Assembly: GCA_022769845.1 (NCBI GenBank)
Contig: JALEIO010000105.1
Location: 1 to 26,234 of the forward strand
DNA length: 26,234 bases
From: Oscillospiraceae bacterium
GTDB lineage: Bacteria > Bacillota > Clostridia > UMGS1810
Direction of reading: 5' to 3'
Positions 1-6,960 of the stretch are shown here, in pieces (the first letter of the stretch is position 1; the number at the start of each line of letters is the position of its first letter). The position numbers were made by a program, and so were the translations under genes. The notes beneath the pieces were generated by a model, which made no database searches, had not been told where the DNA came from, and saw only the letters and a list, made by a program, of their open reading frames with translations.

Positions 1-1
1 C

Positions 2-91
2 TCTGAGCTTGAGGAGAAGTATCCCGATATGGATGTTGCTGTTTATTACGGCGGTCAGCCCATATATTATTATATAATTTCCGTTGAGTAA
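2..91 (+). CDS. fakA: C-terminal fragment of a FakA/YloV-like fatty-acid kinase subunit (partial, 5' end outside window)
   Basis: Only the last 29 codons before TAA are visible. The reading frame starting at base 2 is open to the window edge and ends GGQPIYYYIISVE. That ending, a short acidic helix followed by GGQP(L/I)Y and IISVE, is characteristic of the C-terminus of the DAK2-domain protein FakA (YloV), which with FakB phosphorylates exogenous fatty acids in Firmicutes. The assignment rests on this short tail alone, so the rest of the protein is unseen. A hairpin at 152-177 is a plausible terminator for it. It converges on the lysine transporter operon. Confidence 0.72.
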   Translation, partial: SELEEKYPDMDVAVYYGGQPIYYYIISVE

Positions 92-151
92 CAATATTTT
101 CGGATTGTTTTGCCGCAGGCGGAAAACAGCAAAAGTGAATAGGTTTTTCAG

Positions 152-177
152 AGCGGTACGGGAAATCCTGTGCCGCT
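152..177 (+). terminator. Hairpin terminator-like structure after the fakA-like gene
   Basis: AGCGGTACGGGA and TCCTGTGCCGCT pair along 12 positions if two G-U pairs are allowed, with almost no loop (the innermost pairs must open). The stem is followed by only three T then AAATT, so it is a weak Rho-independent terminator or a transcript-end stabiliser. It lies 60 bp after the stop codon and just before the repeat element at 181. Confidence 0.5.
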
Positions 178-180
178 TTA

Positions 181-445
181 AATTAATGACCGCTGAACAA
201 TTATGAAACGCAGCCTCATAGCGGCCTGCAAGCGTTTCATAATTGTTCAGGTGCAAGGTTTTTGTTCCTTTCTTGTCAAAATCCTTGCACTTTGTGTCGG
301 CTGTCGGGAGACGACAGGCGACACAAACAGTCAGTCAATCAATGTCCTGAACCTAAAAATAGCATTTTAATGCTGTTTTTAGGCGTGCAATTGTAAATTT
401 CACACAAATGGTTTCGCAAAACCATTTGTTCAGTAGACATTAATT
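181..445. repeat. Hairpin-rich repeat element with imperfect terminal inverted repeats (copy 1)
   Basis: The stretch between the fakA-like gene and the lysine transporter is almost entirely self-complementary. The ends AATTAATGACCGCTGAAC (181-198) and GTTCAGTAGACATTAATT (428-445) are inverted repeats matching at 15 of 18 positions. Inside lie five hairpins in a row: 195-248 (17-bp perfect stem, 20-nt loop), 251-290 (14-bp stem, one mismatch), 291-327 (16-bp stem, one mismatch), 352-383 (15-bp stem, one G-U) and 404-429 (11-bp perfect stem). No open reading frame of note is present. Positions 181-290 recur at 10891-11000 at about 85% identity. This resembles a MITE or a bacterial interspersed mosaic element, i.e. 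a non-autonomous, structure-forming repeat; I do not recognise a named family. The right end overlaps the stop codon of the ATPase gene. Confidence 0.82.
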
Positions 446-1171
446 ATTCATAAATCTTGTCAAAAACGCCTTGGTTTCGGGGCATTTGGGATTTGTAAAT
501 ATCTCCTGCGGAGTGCCCTCCTCACAGATAACGCCGTCATTCATAAACACAATATGATTTGCGACATCGCGCGCAAACGCCATTTCGTGAGTTACAATTA
601 TCATTGTAAGCCCCTCCTTGGCAATATTTTTGATAACCTCCAAAACCTCGCCTACCATTTGCGGGTCAAGCGCACTTGTCGGCTCGTCAAAAAGTATTAC
701 GTCAGGCTTCATTGCAAGCGCTCTTGCTATTGCAACTCTCTGTTTCTGACCGCCCGAAAGCTGTCGCGGCTTCGCGTTTATATAAGGCGCCATTCCAACC
801 TTTTCAAGGTAATACATAGCCTCTTTTTTAGCCGTCTCTTTGCTCGCCTTAAGCACCTTAATCTGACCAATCATACAGTTTTTCAAAACCGTCATATTCT
901 CAAAAAGATTAAAGCTCTGGAAAACCATTTCAACCTTTGCGCGGTATGCAGGAATATTTTTGGTTTCAAGAATGTTCTTTCCGTTATAGATAATTTCTCC
1001 GCCCGTAGGCTCCTCCAAAAGATTTATGCAACGTAGCATTGTAGATTTTCCCGAACCGGACGAACCTATAATACAGGTTACATCGCCTTTGTTCACCGAA
1101 AAGTTTATATCCTTTAAAACCTCATTTTCGCCAAACTTCTTTTTAAGACCGTTAACAGAAATTATGCTCAT
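440..1171 (-). CDS. ATP-binding subunit of a lysine ABC importer (GlnQ/HisP family)
   Basis: This 243-residue protein is a complete polar-amino-acid ABC ATPase that powers uptake through the adjacent permease. Walker A GSSGSGKS is at residues 36-43, the Q-loop Gln at 85, signature LSGGQ at 138-142, Walker B VILFDEP at 158-164 with catalytic Glu, D-loop SALD and the switch His at about 195. Its ATG overlaps the permease stop by four bases (ATGA), and AAAGGAGGG lies six bases upstream, so translation is coupled. It is the last gene of the riboswitch-led operon. Family alone says polar amino acid; lysine specificity is inferred from the L-box at the operon head. The final Asn-stop codons (AAT TAA) coincide with the end of the repeat element at 445-440. 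Confidence 0.95.
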   Translation of the reverse strand: MSIISVNGLKKKFGENEVLKDINFSVNKGDVTCIIGSSGSGKSTMLRCINLLEEPTGGEIIYNGKNILETKNIPAYRAKVEMVFQSFNLFENMTVLKNCMIGQIKVLKASKETAKKEAMYYLEKVGMAPYINAKPRQLSGGQKQRVAIARALAMKPDVILFDEPTSALDPQMVGEVLEVIKNIAKEGLTMIIVTHEMAFARDVANHIVFMNDGVICEEGTPQEIFTNPKCPETKAFLTRFMNN

Positions 1172-1935
1172 CTTGCGCCCTCCTTTGCCGTAAAGCTTTC
1201 GTCAGGTATTGTTGACGAATGATGTATAGTATACGAAGAAGGACCGTCTATTTTACGTTCCAAGTATTTTAAAATTCTCGTTATGCTGAAGGTGAGAACA
1301 AAGTATATAACGCACGCTACAACGTAGGTTTCAAAAATTGCCCACGTCATTTTTGAAATTTTTGCGGTGAAGAAATAAAGCTCTGTTACGCCGATAACGT
1401 TAAGCACCGAAGTATCTTTGATGTTTATTACAAATTCGTTGCTGATTGCGGGAAGTATATTTCGCATTGCTTGAGGCACAACAACGTTTATCATTGTCTG
1501 CCAGTGGTTCATACCTATAGAATACGCGCCCTCAAACTGACCTTTGTCGATAGAAATAATACCGCCGCGCACAATTTCCGCCATATATGCACCTGTGTTT
1601 ATTGATACGATAAAAATACCTGCCGGAATAAGCGGAAGCGTTTTACCGTCGTTCATAAACGCATATCCCCAAAAGATTACCATTGACTGAACCATCATAG
1701 GCGTTCCGCGGAATATTTCAACATATGCGCTGATTATAAAATTCACAACCTTCAAAAATCCTCTTACAAACACATTTTTAGAGGTTGGAATTGTTCGTAT
1801 AATTCCCGTTATAAGACCGATTATAAGGCCTATGGTCGTGCCGGCAAGGGCAATAAGCATTGTATAGCCTATGCCCTGCAAAAAATAGCCGTTATATTTT
1901 ACAGCTATATCTATTACTTCTTTAAAAAATGCCAT
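1168..1935 (-). CDS. Permease subunit of a lysine ABC importer (HisM/GlnP family)
   Basis: A 255-residue inner-membrane permease of the polar amino-acid uptake family. It has a hydrophobic segment at about residues 17-47, further membrane spans across the middle, and the cytoplasmic coupling helix EGAYSIGMNHWQTMINVVVPQ near residues 135-155, which contacts the ATPase. A last span lies near residues 205-220, before a charged tail. A single permease gene suggests a homodimeric channel. It sits 21 bp downstream of the binding-protein gene and overlaps the ATPase gene by 4 bp, forming a three-gene operon behind a lysine riboswitch. The ribosome binding site is weak (AGGTAG-like), consistent with reliance on coupling to the upstream gene. 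Confidence 0.94.
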   Translation of the reverse strand: MAFFKEVIDIAVKYNGYFLQGIGYTMLIALAGTTIGLIIGLITGIIRTIPTSKNVFVRGFLKVVNFIISAYVEIFRGTPMMVQSMVIFWGYAFMNDGKTLPLIPAGIFIVSINTGAYMAEIVRGGIISIDKGQFEGAYSIGMNHWQTMINVVVPQAMRNILPAISNEFVINIKDTSVLNVIGVTELYFFTAKISKMTWAIFETYVVACVIYFVLTFSITRILKYLERKIDGPSSYTIHHSSTIPDESFTAKEGAR

Positions 1936-1956
1936 TTTTATCTACCTGCCAACGAA

Positions 1957-2799
1957 TTATTCTTCACTCGGTGCGATTGCAACCATTTTAGCCATAAGCT
2001 CTTTTTGAGCGTCTGTGCCAAAGTCTTTTAACGCGCCGTTGATTTTGTCTTTAAGCTCCGAGCCTTTTTTTACACCTACCGCAATGCTTACTTCGTCGTC
2101 CTCAACCTTAAAGCCGGTATCGTTGTTTACAAATTTGATGTAATCGTATGTCTTATCCTCACAAACCGCCATAGCTGTGGGTTCCTCGGCAACATATCCT
2201 TCTATTGTGCCCGCTTTAAGACCGATAAGCATTGTTGTAAAGTCTGCCATTTCATTTGCCTTTGCTTCGGTCTGGCTTGTTAAAGCGTCAAGGTGGAAGG
2301 TTCCCGACTGTGCTGCGATTTTCTTATCCTTTAAATCTGCGATTGTTTTAACGTCCTCAAGGCTTCCTGCCTTTTTAACGATAACAAGGTTTGATGTAAA
2401 GTAGTTGTTTGAAAAGTCAATTTTTTCCCATCTTTCAGATGTAGGACTCATACCTGCTATAATCATATCAAGCTTGCCCGACTGAACGCCCGGAATTAAG
2501 CTGTCCCACTCATATGCGTAAATTTCAAGCTTTTTGCCGAGAGCTTCAGCAATTTTAATAGCAACCTGAACGTCATAGCCGTTTGTATACATATTGTCAA
2601 CATTTTTAATTGCAACAGCACCGTTTGAATCGTCTGCCTGCGACCAGTTATACGGCGCATAGTTGCACTCCATACCGACTTTTAAAACATCGCTTTCCGC
2701 CGCAGAATTACTGCTTTCTGTTTTTTCGGAAGAATTGCCGCAGCCTGCAAAGCCTGCCATAAGCATTACTGCCATAAGAATTGAAATAATTTTTTTCAT
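1957..2799 (-). CDS. Lysine-binding lipoprotein of an ABC importer (SBP_bac_3 family)
   Basis: A 280-residue family 3 solute-binding protein. Residues 1-19 form a lipoprotein signal peptide ending GFAG before Cys20, so the mature protein is anchored to the outer face of the membrane. A Ser/Asn/Glu-rich linker follows, then the periplasmic-binding fold beginning VGMECNYAPYNW. The segments LEIYAYEWDSLIPGVQSGKLD and DMIIAGMSPTSERWEKIDFS are typical of amino-acid binders. It is the first gene after the L-box leader, so the substrate is most likely lysine, and expression should fall when lysine is abundant. The start is ATG with AAAGGGG upstream. A relative specific for another basic amino acid is possible but less likely. 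Confidence 0.93.
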   Translation of the reverse strand: MKKIISILMAVMLMAGFAGCGNSSEKTESSNSAAESDVLKVGMECNYAPYNWSQADDSNGAVAIKNVDNMYTNGYDVQVAIKIAEALGKKLEIYAYEWDSLIPGVQSGKLDMIIAGMSPTSERWEKIDFSNNYFTSNLVIVKKAGSLEDVKTIADLKDKKIAAQSGTFHLDALTSQTEAKANEMADFTTMLIGLKAGTIEGYVAEEPTAMAVCEDKTYDYIKFVNNDTGFKVEDDEVSIAVGVKKGSELKDKINGALKDFGTDAQKELMAKMVAIAPSEE

Positions 2800-2833
2800 T
2801 TGTCATTACCCCTTTATAATATTTTTACAAATC

Positions 2834-2870
2834 AAAAAGCCGTGAACGCTGATAGTTTAACGTACACGGC
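2834..2870 (-). terminator. Intrinsic terminator of the lysine riboswitch expression platform
   Basis: On the minus strand GCCGTGTACG pairs with CGTTCACGGC around a 12-nt loop, followed by TTTTT (2838-2834). It lies between the aptamer and the binding-protein gene. Its 5' loop portion AAACTAT is complementary to ATAGTTT in the 3' strand of aptamer helix P1, so the two structures are mutually exclusive: lysine-bound aptamer frees the terminator and switches transcription off. Confidence 0.92.
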
Positions 2871-2892
2871 CTTGTGTAAACCAAAATACTTC

Positions 2893-3065
2893 AAACTATG
2901 GATAGCTCTTCACAAAAGTGACAGTCTGCAACATATTCTGCTGCAGCCCAACACACGGTTTTTAAGGCATATTACCGTATGTTTCGGCGGCGTTTCCTTT
3001 CAACCGGCTTTTTTGCCTTTTTTGAAACCGGCGTACTTATAAATACCGCTCCTCTACCATTAGTT
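2893..3065 (-). promoter_or_regulatory. Lysine riboswitch aptamer (L-box)
   Basis: Read on the minus strand, the leader contains the full set of L-box landmarks in order: GTAGAGGAGCGG, AAGTA, the P2 arm around CGCCGGTTTC / GCCGGTTG, GAAAGGAAACGCCGCCGAAAC, the P3 arm (ACATACGGT / ACCGTGTGT), GGGCTGC with the P4 arm (CTGCAGCA / TGTTGCAG), ACTGTCAC, GTGAAGAGCTATCC. Helix P1 closes between AACTAATGGTAG and CTATCCATAGTT. This is established for the lysine riboswitch class, which represses lysine biosynthesis and transport genes when lysine binds. Together with the downstream terminator at 2834-2870 it forms a transcription-attenuation OFF switch for the ABC importer. Confidence 0.96.
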
Positions 3066-3093
3066 GACTTTAAATAAAATATAATCTTTTACG

Positions 3094-3122
3094 ATTATCT
3101 CACATTTTTGTCTAAATGTCAA
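3094..3122 (-). promoter_or_regulatory. Sigma-A-type promoter for the lysine transporter operon
   Basis: On the minus strand a perfect -35 box TTGACA (3122-3117), a 17-bp spacer and a -10 box GATAAT (3099-3094) place the transcript start near 3087, about 22 bases before the first base of the riboswitch P1 helix. Position, spacing and match make this the strongest promoter seen in the window. Confidence 0.9.
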
Positions 3123-3152
3123 CACTTTTTTCAAATAATTGACCAAAAAAAG

Positions 3153-3181
3153 TTGAAATATTATTAGATAAGTGGTAGAAT
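3153..3181 (+). promoter_or_regulatory. Sigma-A-type promoter for the ABC exporter operon
   Basis: TTGAAA (3153-3158), a 17-bp spacer and TAGAAT (3176-3181) precede the exporter start codon at 3225 by about 44 bases, with GGAAGG as ribosome binding site at 3212-3217. It is divergent from the lysine operon promoter, with about 30 bp between the two -35 boxes. Confidence 0.78.
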
Positions 3182-3224
3182 ACTAAAATAAACACAATAA
3201 TAACAAAATTCGGAAGGATTTGCA

Positions 3225-4952
3225 ATGAAACATTTATTTCCCTTTTTTAAACAATATAAAAAAGAGAGTATTCTCGCTCCGCTTTTTAAAATGCTGGAGG
3301 CATTATTTGACCTTATTGTTCCGCTTGTTGTGGCAAAAATAATAGATGTCGGCATAATAAACGGCGATATTATGTATATTGTCAAAAATTTTATTATTCT
3401 TATTGTTATGGCGCTTTTGGGCCTTTTGTCAAGCTTTACGGCACAATACTACGCGGCGAAGGCGGCAATCGGAACGTCAACGGGGCTTCGGCACAAGCTT
3501 TTAAAGCACATTGAAGGACTTAATTTTCCGGAGCTTGACTTTCTTGGAGCGTCTGCCCTTATAACGCGGATGACATCGGACGTAAACCAAGTGCAGAACG
3601 GCATAAATATGTTTCTGCGCCTGTTTTTGCGCAGTCCGTTTATAGTTTTCGGCGCTATGATTATGGCGTTTTCAATCAATTTTAAGGTTGCGCTTGTTTT
3701 TGCGACGGCAATTCCCATTCTGTTTATAATAGTTTTCGGCATAATGTTTTTAACAAAGCCTAAATATAAAAATCAACAGCGTCAGCTCGACATTGTAACA
3801 GGTTCGGCACGCGGAAATCTTGAAGGAGTAAGAGTAATACGCGCTTTCGGCAAAGAGGAGGACGAGGTAAATCAGTTTAAAAAAGAAAACTCATTTCTTA
3901 CTCATCTGCAGCTTGCCGCAGGAAACTTAAGCGCGCTGATGAACCCGTTAAATTACATCACGATAAATGCAGGAATTATACTCATTCTGTGGCTCGGTGC
4001 GTCAAAGGTTAATTCGGGAATACTTCTTTCGGGAAACGTTATCGCGCTTATAAACTATCTTTCACAGATTTTGGTAGAGCTTGTAAAGCTTGCAAATCTT
4101 ATTGTCATTTTGAGCAAGGCAGTTGTAAGCTGCGGAAGAATCGGACAGGTTTTAGACACTAAAACCGCTATGAAATACGGAAATGTAGAAAACGCGTGTT
4201 CAGATGAGGCGGTGCGATTTGAAAATGTTTCGTTAAAATACAGTGAAGGAGCGGAAAATTCGCTAAACAACATTAATTTTTGCGCAAAATGCGGTGATAC
4301 AATAGGCATTATCGGCGGCACCGGCAGCGGAAAAACCTCGCTTGTAAACCTTATCGCGCGATTTTATGACGCGACGGAGGGAAAAATCACCTTTATGGGG
4401 CACAATATAAAGGATTGGGAAAAACGTGCTCTGCGCAAAAAAATTGCCGTTGTTATGCAAAAAACACAGCTTTTTTCGGGAACGGTAAGAAGCAATCTTC
4501 TTTACGGCAATCCAAACGCGTCGGACCAAGATATGTGGGAGGCGCTGAAAGCAGCTCAAGCAGATGAATTTGTCCGTCAAAAAGAAGGCGGACTGGACGC
4601 CGTAATCGAGCAGGGCGGACGAAATCTTTCGGGCGGTCAAAAGCAGCGTTTGTCTGTGGCGCGCGCGGTTATTGCAAAGCCTGATGTTTTAATCCTTGAC
4701 GACAGCTCGTCCGCGCTTGACTACGCAACCGATGCCGCAATGCGAAATGCGATTGCAAATCTTCAAAAAAAGCCTACTCTGTTTATAGTAAGTCAGCGCA
4801 CGGCGGCAATCGAGAAAGCCGATTTGATTTTGGTTTTGGAGGACGGACATCTTGCAGGGCAAGGCACTCACGCAGAGCTTCTTGAAAGCTGCGAAACGTA
4901 CCGCGAAATTTACGAAAGCGCTCACGGAAAGGAGAGAGGCAATAATGAATAA
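3225..4952 (+). CDS. ABC exporter half-transporter, degenerate-site subunit of a heterodimer
   Basis: A 575-residue fusion of a six-helix type I exporter membrane domain (residues about 15-305) and an ATPase domain (about 330-575), the layout of multidrug or lipid exporters. Walker A GGTGSGKT is at 364-371 and LSGGQ is intact. However, Walker B ends D492-D493 where the catalytic Glu is expected, and the switch position reads SQR with Gln524 in place of His. This paired Asp/Gln replacement marks the non-catalytic site of heterodimeric exporters such as TM287/288, BmrCD and LmrCD. Its intact LSGGQ would complete the working site of the partner encoded next. Cargo is unknown; drug, lipid or peptide are all possible. 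Confidence 0.93.
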   Translation: MKHLFPFFKQYKKESILAPLFKMLEALFDLIVPLVVAKIIDVGIINGDIMYIVKNFIILIVMALLGLLSSFTAQYYAAKAAIGTSTGLRHKLLKHIEGLNFPELDFLGASALITRMTSDVNQVQNGINMFLRLFLRSPFIVFGAMIMAFSINFKVALVFATAIPILFIIVFGIMFLTKPKYKNQQRQLDIVTGSARGNLEGVRVIRAFGKEEDEVNQFKKENSFLTHLQLAAGNLSALMNPLNYITINAGIILILWLGASKVNSGILLSGNVIALINYLSQILVELVKLANLIVILSKAVVSCGRIGQVLDTKTAMKYGNVENACSDEAVRFENVSLKYSEGAENSLNNINFCAKCGDTIGIIGGTGSGKTSLVNLIARFYDATEGKITFMGHNIKDWEKRALRKKIAVVMQKTQLFSGTVRSNLLYGNPNASDQDMWEALKAAQADEFVRQKEGGLDAVIEQGGRNLSGGQKQRLSVARAVIAKPDVLILDDSSSALDYATDAAMRNAIANLQKKPTLFIVSQRTAAIEKADLILVLEDGHLAGQGTHAELLESCETYREIYESAHGKERGNNE

Positions 4953-6687
4953 GAAAAATTTCAAAAAAATCTCTCCCTATTTAAAGCCGTATCGCCATTT
5001 TGCATATTTAAGCTTTATCTGCGCGTTTATAAGCTCCGCTGCGGCTCTTATTATCCCTATTTTCTGCGGCCATGCAATAGATTTTATGCTGGGTGCGGGA
5101 AAAGTTGATTTTTCGGGTGTTCTAAAATATATTTATTATATTGCCGCGGCAACAGTTATTGCAGCAATAGCGCAGCAGCTTATGGCAGTAAGCAACAACA
5201 AAATAGCCTTTTGCATTTCGCGCGATTTAAGGCGCGATTTGTTTGAAAAGCTTCAAAGACTTCCTCTGTCTTACCTCGACACGCACCGTTCCGGCGACCT
5301 TTTAAGCCGTATGATTACGGATGTTGACACCTTTTCGGACGGTATGCTGATGGGACTTTCGCAGCTCTTTACCGGCATTATAACAATCGTCGGCACGCTT
5401 GCGGTAATGTTTAGCTACAACATTTCAATAACCCTTATCGTAGGCGCGCTTACTCCGCTTTCGCTTTTCTCGGCACGGTTTATATCAAAAAAAATTCAGC
5501 GCTGGTTCACCGCACAGGCAAAGCTTCGCGGCGAGCAAACCGCTATGATAAACGAACTTACCGACGGAATGAAGGTAATTCACGCATATATGCACCAGGA
5601 GGAAACGCTCAAAGAATTTGACAAGCTTAACGAAAAATTCAAAAAAGCGGCGTTTCGAGCAACCTTTTTCTCCAGCCTTACAAATCCAAGCACACGGCTT
5701 ATAAATAACATCATCTACGCCGCTGTATCACTTGTAAGCGCAATTTTTGCAGTGGGCGGCGGCATTACCGTAGGGCAGTTAAGCGTATTTTTAAGCTACG
5801 CAGGGCAATACGCAAAGCCGTTTAACGAAATCAGCGGCGTTATAACCGAGCTTCAAAATGCCGCGGCTTCACTGGAAAGAGTATTTGAGCTTTTGGAAGA
5901 AACCGAAGAAAAACGCGATTTGCCGAATGCAAAAGTTTTAAAGGACACCGGCGCGGTAAGGTTTGATGATGTATCCTTCAGCTATACAAAGGAAAGACCG
6001 CTTTTAAAAAATATCTCAATAGATGTGAAAAAAGGGCAGAAAATCGCGATTGTCGGTCCGACAGGCTGCGGCAAAACAACGCTCATCAACCTTCTTATGC
6101 GATTTTACGATGTCTGCGGCGGAAAAATCACCGTCGGAGGCGAAGATATACGAAATTTAACGCGGAAATCTCTTCGCAAAAGCTTTGGTATGGTATTGCA
6201 GGATACCTGGCTTAAAAGCGGTACGATACGCGAAAATATTGCATACGGAAAGCTCGACGCAACCTATGAGGAAATCGAGGCTGCGGCAAAGAGTGCATAT
6301 GCTCATTCATTTATAAAAAGACTTCCGAACGGCTACGATACCATTATCGGCGAGGCGGGAGCAGAGCTTTCGTCAGGACAAAAACAGCTTCTTTGCATAG
6401 CGCGCGTTATGCTTTGTCTGCCGCCGATGCTTATTTTGGATGAGGCGACAAGCTCAATCGATACGCGAACCGAAATAAAAATTCAGGCGGCATTTGCAAA
6501 AATGATGCAAGGCAGAACCAGCTTCATAGTTGCACACAGACTGTCAACAATCCGCGAGGCAGACGTAATTTTGGTTATGAAGGACGGCAATATCATAGAA
6601 CAGGGAACGCACAAGGAACTTCTTGAAAAAAATGGCTTTTACGCAATGCTGTATAACATTCGCGCCAAGGAAGAAAGCGGAAAATAA
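4945..6687 (+). CDS. ABC exporter half-transporter, catalytic-site subunit of a heterodimer
   Basis: The start at 4945 (ATG, with GGAAAGGAGAG about 7-15 bases upstream) gives 580 residues and overlaps the partner gene by 8 bp; a longer in-frame start at 4852 lies inside the partner gene and is not needed. Six membrane spans occupy residues about 20-300. Walker A GPTGCGKT is at 371-378, Walker B ends with catalytic Glu500 (LILDEATSS) and the switch His is 531 (VAHRLSTI). The signature deviates to LSSGQ (475-479), as expected because this signature faces the partner's dead site. Together the two genes encode one asymmetric exporter. The frame closes with GKE-rich residues just before a tandem repeat region. 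Confidence 0.93.
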   Translation: MNKKNFKKISPYLKPYRHFAYLSFICAFISSAAALIIPIFCGHAIDFMLGAGKVDFSGVLKYIYYIAAATVIAAIAQQLMAVSNNKIAFCISRDLRRDLFEKLQRLPLSYLDTHRSGDLLSRMITDVDTFSDGMLMGLSQLFTGIITIVGTLAVMFSYNISITLIVGALTPLSLFSARFISKKIQRWFTAQAKLRGEQTAMINELTDGMKVIHAYMHQEETLKEFDKLNEKFKKAAFRATFFSSLTNPSTRLINNIIYAAVSLVSAIFAVGGGITVGQLSVFLSYAGQYAKPFNEISGVITELQNAAASLERVFELLEETEEKRDLPNAKVLKDTGAVRFDDVSFSYTKERPLLKNISIDVKKGQKIAIVGPTGCGKTTLINLLMRFYDVCGGKITVGGEDIRNLTRKSLRKSFGMVLQDTWLKSGTIRENIAYGKLDATYEEIEAAAKSAYAHSFIKRLPNGYDTIIGEAGAELSSGQKQLLCIARVMLCLPPMLILDEATSSIDTRTEIKIQAAFAKMMQGRTSFIVAHRLSTIREADVILVMKDGNIIEQGTHKELLEKNGFYAMLYNIRAKEESGK

Positions 6688-6688
6688 T

Positions 6689-6921
6689 AAAAAAGCTTTT
6701 TTAACACATCAACCCCCTAACCCCCCAATCTTGGGGGGGCAAAAAGGTACGCTTTTTTTGAACAAGCAAAATTGCTCACTCAAAACGAGCAATTTCCTAT
6801 GTTATAAAAAAGCGTTAAAACGCATCAACCCCCTAACCCCCAATCTTGGGGGGCAGAATGGTACGCTTTTTTTGAACAAGCAAAATTGCTCACTCAAGAC
6901 GAGCAATTTCCTATGTTATAA
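6689..6921. repeat. Two-unit tandem repeat with C/G-run hairpins
   Basis: Two units of about 116 bp follow the exporter gene, each opening with AAAAAAG (6689 and 6806). Each contains ATCAACCCCCTAACCCCC, a C-run/G-run hairpin around the loop AATCTT (6721-6739 and 6837-6853), GGTACGCTTTTTTTGAACAAG, and a second perfect 9-bp hairpin AAATTGCTC / GAGCAATTT (6769-6795 and 6883-6909), then CTATGTTAT. The copies differ at only a few positions. An open frame crosses both units but it starts inside the exporter gene in another frame and has low-complexity content, so I do not call it a gene. The first unit begins with a 16-bp A/T palindrome centred on GC at 6695-6696. Confidence 0.88.
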
Positions 6922-6923
6922 AA

Positions 6924-6954
6924 AAAGGCTTCTGAATTTATTTCAGAAGCCTTT
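6924..6954. terminator. Bidirectional intrinsic terminator between convergent genes
   Basis: AAAGGCTTCTGAA and TTCAGAAGCCTTT form a perfect 13-bp stem around a 5-nt loop. A runs on the left (6921-6926) and T-rich sequence on the right make it usable in both directions: for the exporter operon from the left and the GH3 gene from the right. Confidence 0.88.
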
Positions 6955-6960
6955 AAATTT

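Noticed and set aside
195..327. CRISPR-like array suggested by successive palindromes
   Set aside because: The hairpins differ in sequence and have no constant repeat with unique spacers; no cas genes are present.
2800..3042. 80-codon plus-strand open frame over the lysine operon leader
   Set aside because: It lies exactly over the L-box aptamer and terminator on the opposite strand, with no codon signal or ribosome site of its own.
4852..4944. Longer N-terminus for the second exporter subunit
   Set aside because: It would overlap the first exporter gene by 100 bp, whereas the ATG at 4945 has a strong AAGGAG site and gives the normal family length.
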